Shown here piece after piece: positions 60,748-64,000 of a stretch of DNA of 64,000 nt. The notes beneath the pieces were generated by a model. The model made no database searches. It was not told the DNA's origin and was given only the letters and a program-made list of their open reading frames with translations. The stretch's first letter is position 1; every line of letters starts with the position of its first letter. Origin of the DNA: JAGPUQ01 sp947084925 (GTDB lineage Bacteria > Pseudomonadota > Gammaproteobacteria > Pseudomonadales > Porticoccaceae); the NCBI GenBank assembly GCA_947084925.1, contig CAMTUJ010000027.1, positions 62,001-126,000 on the forward strand, read 5' to 3'. The position numbers were made by a program, and so were the translations under genes.

Positions 60748-61569
60748 ATGCAGGTCGATCTTCACACCCACTCCACCGCGTCCGACGGCAAGCTGACACC
60801 GCTTGAGCTGGTGGAGCGCGCGCGCGCGCGCGGAGTCGATCTGCTCGCGATCACGGATCACGACACCACGGCGGGTTTTGACAGCCTTGGCGATGCCCGC
60901 TTCGGATCCCTGCGCCTGGTGGCCGGGATCGAGCTGTCCGCCAAATGGCGGCAGCAGACGATTCACGTGGTCGGACTCAATATCGGCCGCGACCGCGGCG
61001 CCATCCACGAAGCCGTCGCGGTCCAGCAGGCCGCGCGGCGCACACGCGCCGGCATCATCGCGACGCGGCTGGCCAAGCAGGGACTCGGCAATCTGACCGA
61101 TCGTGTGGAAGCACTCGCCAGCCGCATCAGCATCGGGCGTCCCCACATTGCCGAGATGCTGGTGGAATCCGGCGCCGTGCGCACGGTCGATGAAGCCTTT
61201 CGCAAATATCTGGGCAGCGGCCGTATCGGCGACGTGAAGGACGAATGGGCATCGCTGGCGCAAATCATTGCCTGGATTCGCGCGGCCGGCGGCACCGCGG
61301 TGATCGCCCATCCGGAGAAATACCAGCTCACCCGCACGCGCCTGCGCGAACTGATCGCGGACTTTCGCGCGGCGGGCGGCGAGGCCATCGAAGTGGTCTC
61401 CGGCCGGCAGGCCGGTCCCGAAACCCGCGCCCTGGCGACCCTGTGCGAGCAGAGCCAACTGAGCGCGTCCAGCGGTTCGGATTTCCATCAGCCCGGTCAG
61501 CACTGGGCTGAACTCGGGAGTCAACCCGCCGTGCCGGACGGCTGCCGCCCGGTCTGGGAGCGCTGGTAA
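60748..61569 (+). CDS. rnm: PHP-domain 3',5'-nucleoside bisphosphate phosphatase / RNase AM-like
   Basis: About 273 residues of PHP fold. Metal ligands are in VDLHTHSTASDG (HxH near residues 6-8), AITDHDTT, GIELSA, IAHPEKY and SGSDFHQPG. It matches E. coli YciV/RnmB, which hydrolyses pAp-type nucleotides and trims 5' ends of RNA (5S and others). The ATG at 60748 gives the family N-terminus; a GTG seven codons upstream is open. It lies 112 bp downstream of tRNA-Met on the same strand. Confidence 0.88.
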   Translation: MQVDLHTHSTASDGKLTPLELVERARARGVDLLAITDHDTTAGFDSLGDARFGSLRLVAGIELSAKWRQQTIHVVGLNIGRDRGAIHEAVAVQQAARRTRAGIIATRLAKQGLGNLTDRVEALASRISIGRPHIAEMLVESGAVRTVDEAFRKYLGSGRIGDVKDEWASLAQIIAWIRAAGGTAVIAHPEKYQLTRTRLRELIADFRAAGGEAIEVVSGRQAGPETRALATLCEQSQLSASSGSDFHQPGQHWAELGSQPAVPDGCRPVWERW

Positions 61570-61708
61570 GCGGACCGGCCGGAGCCCCCGCCGGCCGCTG
61601 CGTCGCCAGTGCGCAGGCCCAGCGCACCGACTGATCGGCGTGGCGCCGGGCTCCGTCTGTCGTGTAACGCCCTGCCGGCGGATGACGGCCCGCGGCGCCG
61701 CGGGTACC

Positions 61709-62689
61709 ATGAGCCATCCCTTGGCAATACCCGACCCGGCAGTATCAAACCCCATGCAGTTAGAGCAACCGCTGGCTACCGCTCCCCTCGTCGCCATGCG
61801 GGGCCTGTGCAAGCGTTATGCGGATCGCAGCGTGGTCGACAGTCTGGACCTCGTCGTCCAGGAGGGCGAGTGCTTTGGCCTGCTGGGGCCGAACGGCGCC
61901 GGCAAAACCACGACGCTGCGCATGCTGCTGGGTCTGACGCCGCCGGACAGCGGGACGATTCAGGTGCTGGGTGAGCCGATTCCCGAGCGGGCGCGCGTTG
62001 CGCGCGAGCAGATCGGGGTCGTGCCCCAGTTCGACAGCCTCGATCCCGACTTCACGGTGCGGGAGAACCTCGTCACCTACGCCAGTTACTTCGGCCTGCG
62101 CGGACCGCACATCGAGCAGCGCATCGCCGAGCTGATCGCATTCGCGCATCTCGAAGGCCGCGAAAACGTGGCGATTCCCGAACTCTCCGGCGGCATGAAG
62201 CGCCGGCTGACCCTGGCGCGGGCGCTGATCAATCACCCGCGCCTGGTGGTGCTCGACGAGCCCACCACCGGACTCGACCCCCAGGCCCGGCACCATATCT
62301 GGCAGCGTTTGCGGGAGCTGCGCGACGCCGGCACCACGCTGATCCTGACCACGCATTACATGGAAGAGGCGGAACGCCTGTGCGATCGCCTGGCGATTCT
62401 GGATGCCGGGCGCATCGTGGCGAGCGGCACCCCCCGGGCGCTGATCGCCGAGCACATCGAGCCCCATGTGCTGGAGCTGACCGGCGCCGGTGCCGACACC
62501 TGGGGCGCCGACGCGGCGCCGGATGCCGGGGTTCGCATTCACCGGGTCGGGGATCTCACGCTGCTCTACACCGCGAAACCGCGCGCCCTGCTGGAGCGGC
62601 TCGATGCCAGCGACCAGCGCTACCTGCACCGGCCGGCCAATCTGGAAGATGTCTTCCTGAAATTGACCGGCCACGATCTGCGGGACTGA
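61709..62689 (+). CDS. ABC transporter ATP-binding protein, NodI-like
   Basis: About 326 residues. Walker A is GPNGAGKT (60-67), the signature is ELSGGMKRR near 163, Walker B is LVVLDEPTTGLD, and the H-loop is LTTHYMEEAERL. The C-terminal 75 residues form the DRA/NodI-type extension ending LEDVFLKLTGHDLRD. Such ATPases pair with ABC-2 permeases to export lipids, polysaccharides or lipochitin-type molecules. Start uncertain: ATG at 61709 or 61754, both with weak ribosome-binding sites. It is followed at 4 bp by its permease. Confidence 0.88.
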   Translation: MSHPLAIPDPAVSNPMQLEQPLATAPLVAMRGLCKRYADRSVVDSLDLVVQEGECFGLLGPNGAGKTTTLRMLLGLTPPDSGTIQVLGEPIPERARVAREQIGVVPQFDSLDPDFTVRENLVTYASYFGLRGPHIEQRIAELIAFAHLEGRENVAIPELSGGMKRRLTLARALINHPRLVVLDEPTTGLDPQARHHIWQRLRELRDAGTTLILTTHYMEEAERLCDRLAILDAGRIVASGTPRALIAEHIEPHVLELTGAGADTWGADAAPDAGVRIHRVGDLTLLYTAKPRALLERLDASDQRYLHRPANLEDVFLKLTGHDLRD

Positions 62690-62693
62690 TGCC

Positions 62694-63473
62694 ATGTCCA
62701 GCCCGCTGACTCCCAGTCCCAGCACGCGCAGCTTCGCGGTGTGGCGCCGCAATTTTCGCGTCTGGCGCAAAATTCTGCTGCCCTCCGCGCTCGGCAACTT
62801 TGGCGAGCCGCTGCTGTACCTGATGGCCTTCGGCTACGGCTTCGGGCAACTGGTGGGGGATCTCGGCCAACTGCCTTACATGGCGTTCCTGGCCTCCGGA
62901 ATCATCTGCTCCAGCACCCTCTTCACCGCCAGCTTTGAGGCCATGTATTCCGCCTACACCCGCATGGCGGGCCAGCAGACCTGGGGCGCCATGCTGAATG
63001 CGCCCCTTACCGTGGACGACATCGTGCTCGGCGAGATTCTCTGGGCGGCGACCAAGGGGCTGATGAACGCCACCGCCATCCTCATCGTCGCCGCGCTGCT
63101 CGGCCTGGTCGCCGACCTGCGCGCGCTGCTGGCGCTGCCGGTACTGGCGCTGGCGGGGTTCACGTTTGCCGCCTGCGCCATGGTGGTGACGGCCAGATCG
63201 CGATCCTACGATTTTTTCCTCTATTACTTCACGCTGGTGCTGACGCCCATGCTGCTCACCGGCGGCGTATTTTTCCCGCGCGAGCAGTTCCCCGAACTGC
63301 TGCAGGATCTCGCCTACCTGCTCCCGCTCGCGCATGTGGTCGATCTGGTGCGCCCGTTGCTCACCGGCGGCTCCCTGCATGTTCCGCTGCTGCATCTGCT
63401 GGTGATCGTCGCCTACGGCGCGGCGGGACTGCTGGTCGCGACCGCCGCCGTCCGCCGGCGTCTGGTGCGTTGA
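62694..63473 (+). CDS. ABC-2 type permease, NodJ-like
   Basis: A 259-residue integral membrane protein with six hydrophobic segments and the ABC-2 signature SGIICSSTLFTASFEAMY and TPMLLTGGVFFPREQFPELLQDLAYLLPLAHVVDLVRPL. This is strongly NodJ-like. With the preceding ATPase it forms a NodIJ-type exporter. Nodulation itself is not implied: NodIJ homologues are common in free-living beta- and gammaproteobacteria. The exported compound is unknown. Confidence 0.88.
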   Translation: MSSPLTPSPSTRSFAVWRRNFRVWRKILLPSALGNFGEPLLYLMAFGYGFGQLVGDLGQLPYMAFLASGIICSSTLFTASFEAMYSAYTRMAGQQTWGAMLNAPLTVDDIVLGEILWAATKGLMNATAILIVAALLGLVADLRALLALPVLALAGFTFAACAMVVTARSRSYDFFLYYFTLVLTPMLLTGGVFFPREQFPELLQDLAYLLPLAHVVDLVRPLLTGGSLHVPLLHLLVIVAYGAAGLLVATAAVRRRLVR

Positions 63474-63572
63474 TCGCGCTCGCCACCTACACTGCCAGGG
63501 TGACTCGGCACACAGAGCGCCTGCGCAGTGCATGAACAAACCCGTTTCCCTGTTGTGTCCAAGGAGATCTCG

Positions 63573-64000
63573 ATGAAAGCCCGACTTTTGCTGTTGGCCC
63601 TGTTCGGTGCCGGCTGTGCCCAGGCCGCCGAGCTATCGGTGCCGATGAATACCGTGGATGCGAAGGGCGCCGGTGCCGCGCTGGGCGTGGTGACCGTCAC
63701 CGAATCAAGCCATGGCCTGGTGTTCACCCCGAAACTGAGCGGACTGGCGTCCGGACTGCGCGGTTTTCACGTGCACCAGAACCCCGCCTGCGGGCCGGCC
63801 GAGAAAGACGGCGCAACCGTGCCCGCCGGCGCCGCGGGCGGCCATTACGATCCCGCCACCACGGGCCATCACGGTGCGCCCTGGGGCGACGGCCACCTCG
63901 GCGATCTGCCGCCGCTGTTCGTGGCGGCGGATGGCACGGCGACCCAGCCCGTGCTCGCGCCGCGCCTGACCAGGCTCGCCGACATCCAGGGCCGCGCCCT
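63573..64000 (+). CDS. sodC: periplasmic Cu/Zn superoxide dismutase (5' part)
   Basis: The reading frame opens at an ATG with AAGGAG 7 nt upstream and runs off the window after about 142 codons. It has a signal peptide (about 1-19, ending CAQAA). Copper ligands H66 and H68 are in GFHVHQNPAC, the disulfide cysteine is C73, the bridging H91 is in GGHYDP, and the zinc ligands follow in GHHGAPWGDGHLGD. It dismutates superoxide in the periplasm. The last copper His, second Cys and C-terminus lie beyond the window. Confidence 0.92.
   Translation, partial: MKARLLLLALFGAGCAQAAELSVPMNTVDAKGAGAALGVVTVTESSHGLVFTPKLSGLASGLRGFHVHQNPACGPAEKDGATVPAGAAGGHYDPATTGHHGAPWGDGHLGDLPPLFVAADGTATQPVLAPRLTRLADIQGRA

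Noticed and set aside
1..64000. CRISPR arrays, insertion sequences, prophage or plasmid genes
   Set aside because: No regularly spaced repeats, transposase, integrase or phage structural gene was seen; gene order is that of core chromosome.

Overview
This is a GC-rich chromosomal window densely packed with housekeeping genes of a gammaproteobacterium. The lineage call rests on gene content and order: glyQS with a long separate beta subunit, ThiI carrying a C-terminal rhodanese domain, DUF4124 gene between glnA and ntrBC, SecB with GrxC and a YibN-type protein, gpmI-envC-ctpA, and the glyA-nrdR-ribD-ribE-ribBA-ribH-nusB-thiL-pgpA cluster. The order within the class cannot be fixed from the sequence alone. 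I see no insertion sequence, prophage, CRISPR array or rRNA. The DNA looks like core chromosome, with one compact accessory locus (PHA storage) and a few lineage-specific genes.

Layout. 1-4.4 kb (minus): glyQ-glyS-gmhB-plsC, an overlapping operon behind a sigma70 promoter. 4.5-5.4 kb: an exported metallo-beta-lactamase-fold hydrolase. 5.5-11.0 kb: phosphate locus pstS (Pho box, then a terminator), pstCAB, phoU. 11.0-16.2 kb: an M48 lipoprotein protease, a DUF938 methyltransferase-like gene, a DUF482 acetyltransferase-like gene and phoR-phoB behind a second Pho box. 16.2-18.8 kb: ubiA-ubiC-LpxR-like lipid A deacylase. 18.8-26.4 kb: crotonase, EAL-CBS-GGDEF protein, LplT-like MFS, mscL, DUF442 phosphatase-like gene, an IPTL-CTERM-like beta-helix protein and a HexR-like regulator. 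26.6-33.0 kb: uvrD, dtd, pip, a stand-alone membrane domain and typA.

33.1-39.7 kb is the nitrogen-control region: thiI, then glnA, a DUF4124 gene, ntrB and ntrC. Both glnA and ntrB have -24/-12 (sigma54) promoters. glnA has two identical-arm NtrC-type sites 31 bp apart, and ntrB has one about 100 bp upstream of its expected start site. 39.8-45.6 kb: secB, grxC, a YibN-like protein, gpmI, envC, ctpA and a small DUF6316-like gene. 45.7-54.2 kb (minus): hisF, a retropepsin-like protease and the riboflavin/NusB/ThiL/PgpA/NrdR/GlyA cluster.

The most distinctive region is 54.3-58.6 kb, a polyhydroxyalkanoate (PHA) locus. A class III-sized PHA synthase lies beside an unusually short PhaE/PhaR-like subunit and a PadR-family regulator resembling the Bacillus PHB-responsive repressor PhaQ. 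A phasin-like gene is transcribed divergently. The two divergent promoters are well formed and overlap face to face around a TGCA-TTT-TGCA palindrome, which suggests a single switch controlling both sides. An alpha/beta-hydrolase follows the phasin.

58.6-64 kb: a CocE-type hydrolase interrupted by a frameshift, tRNA-Met with a G1-U72 end pair and a stringent-type promoter, an RNase AM-like PHP phosphatase, a NodIJ-type ABC exporter and the 5' part of sodC, which runs off the window.
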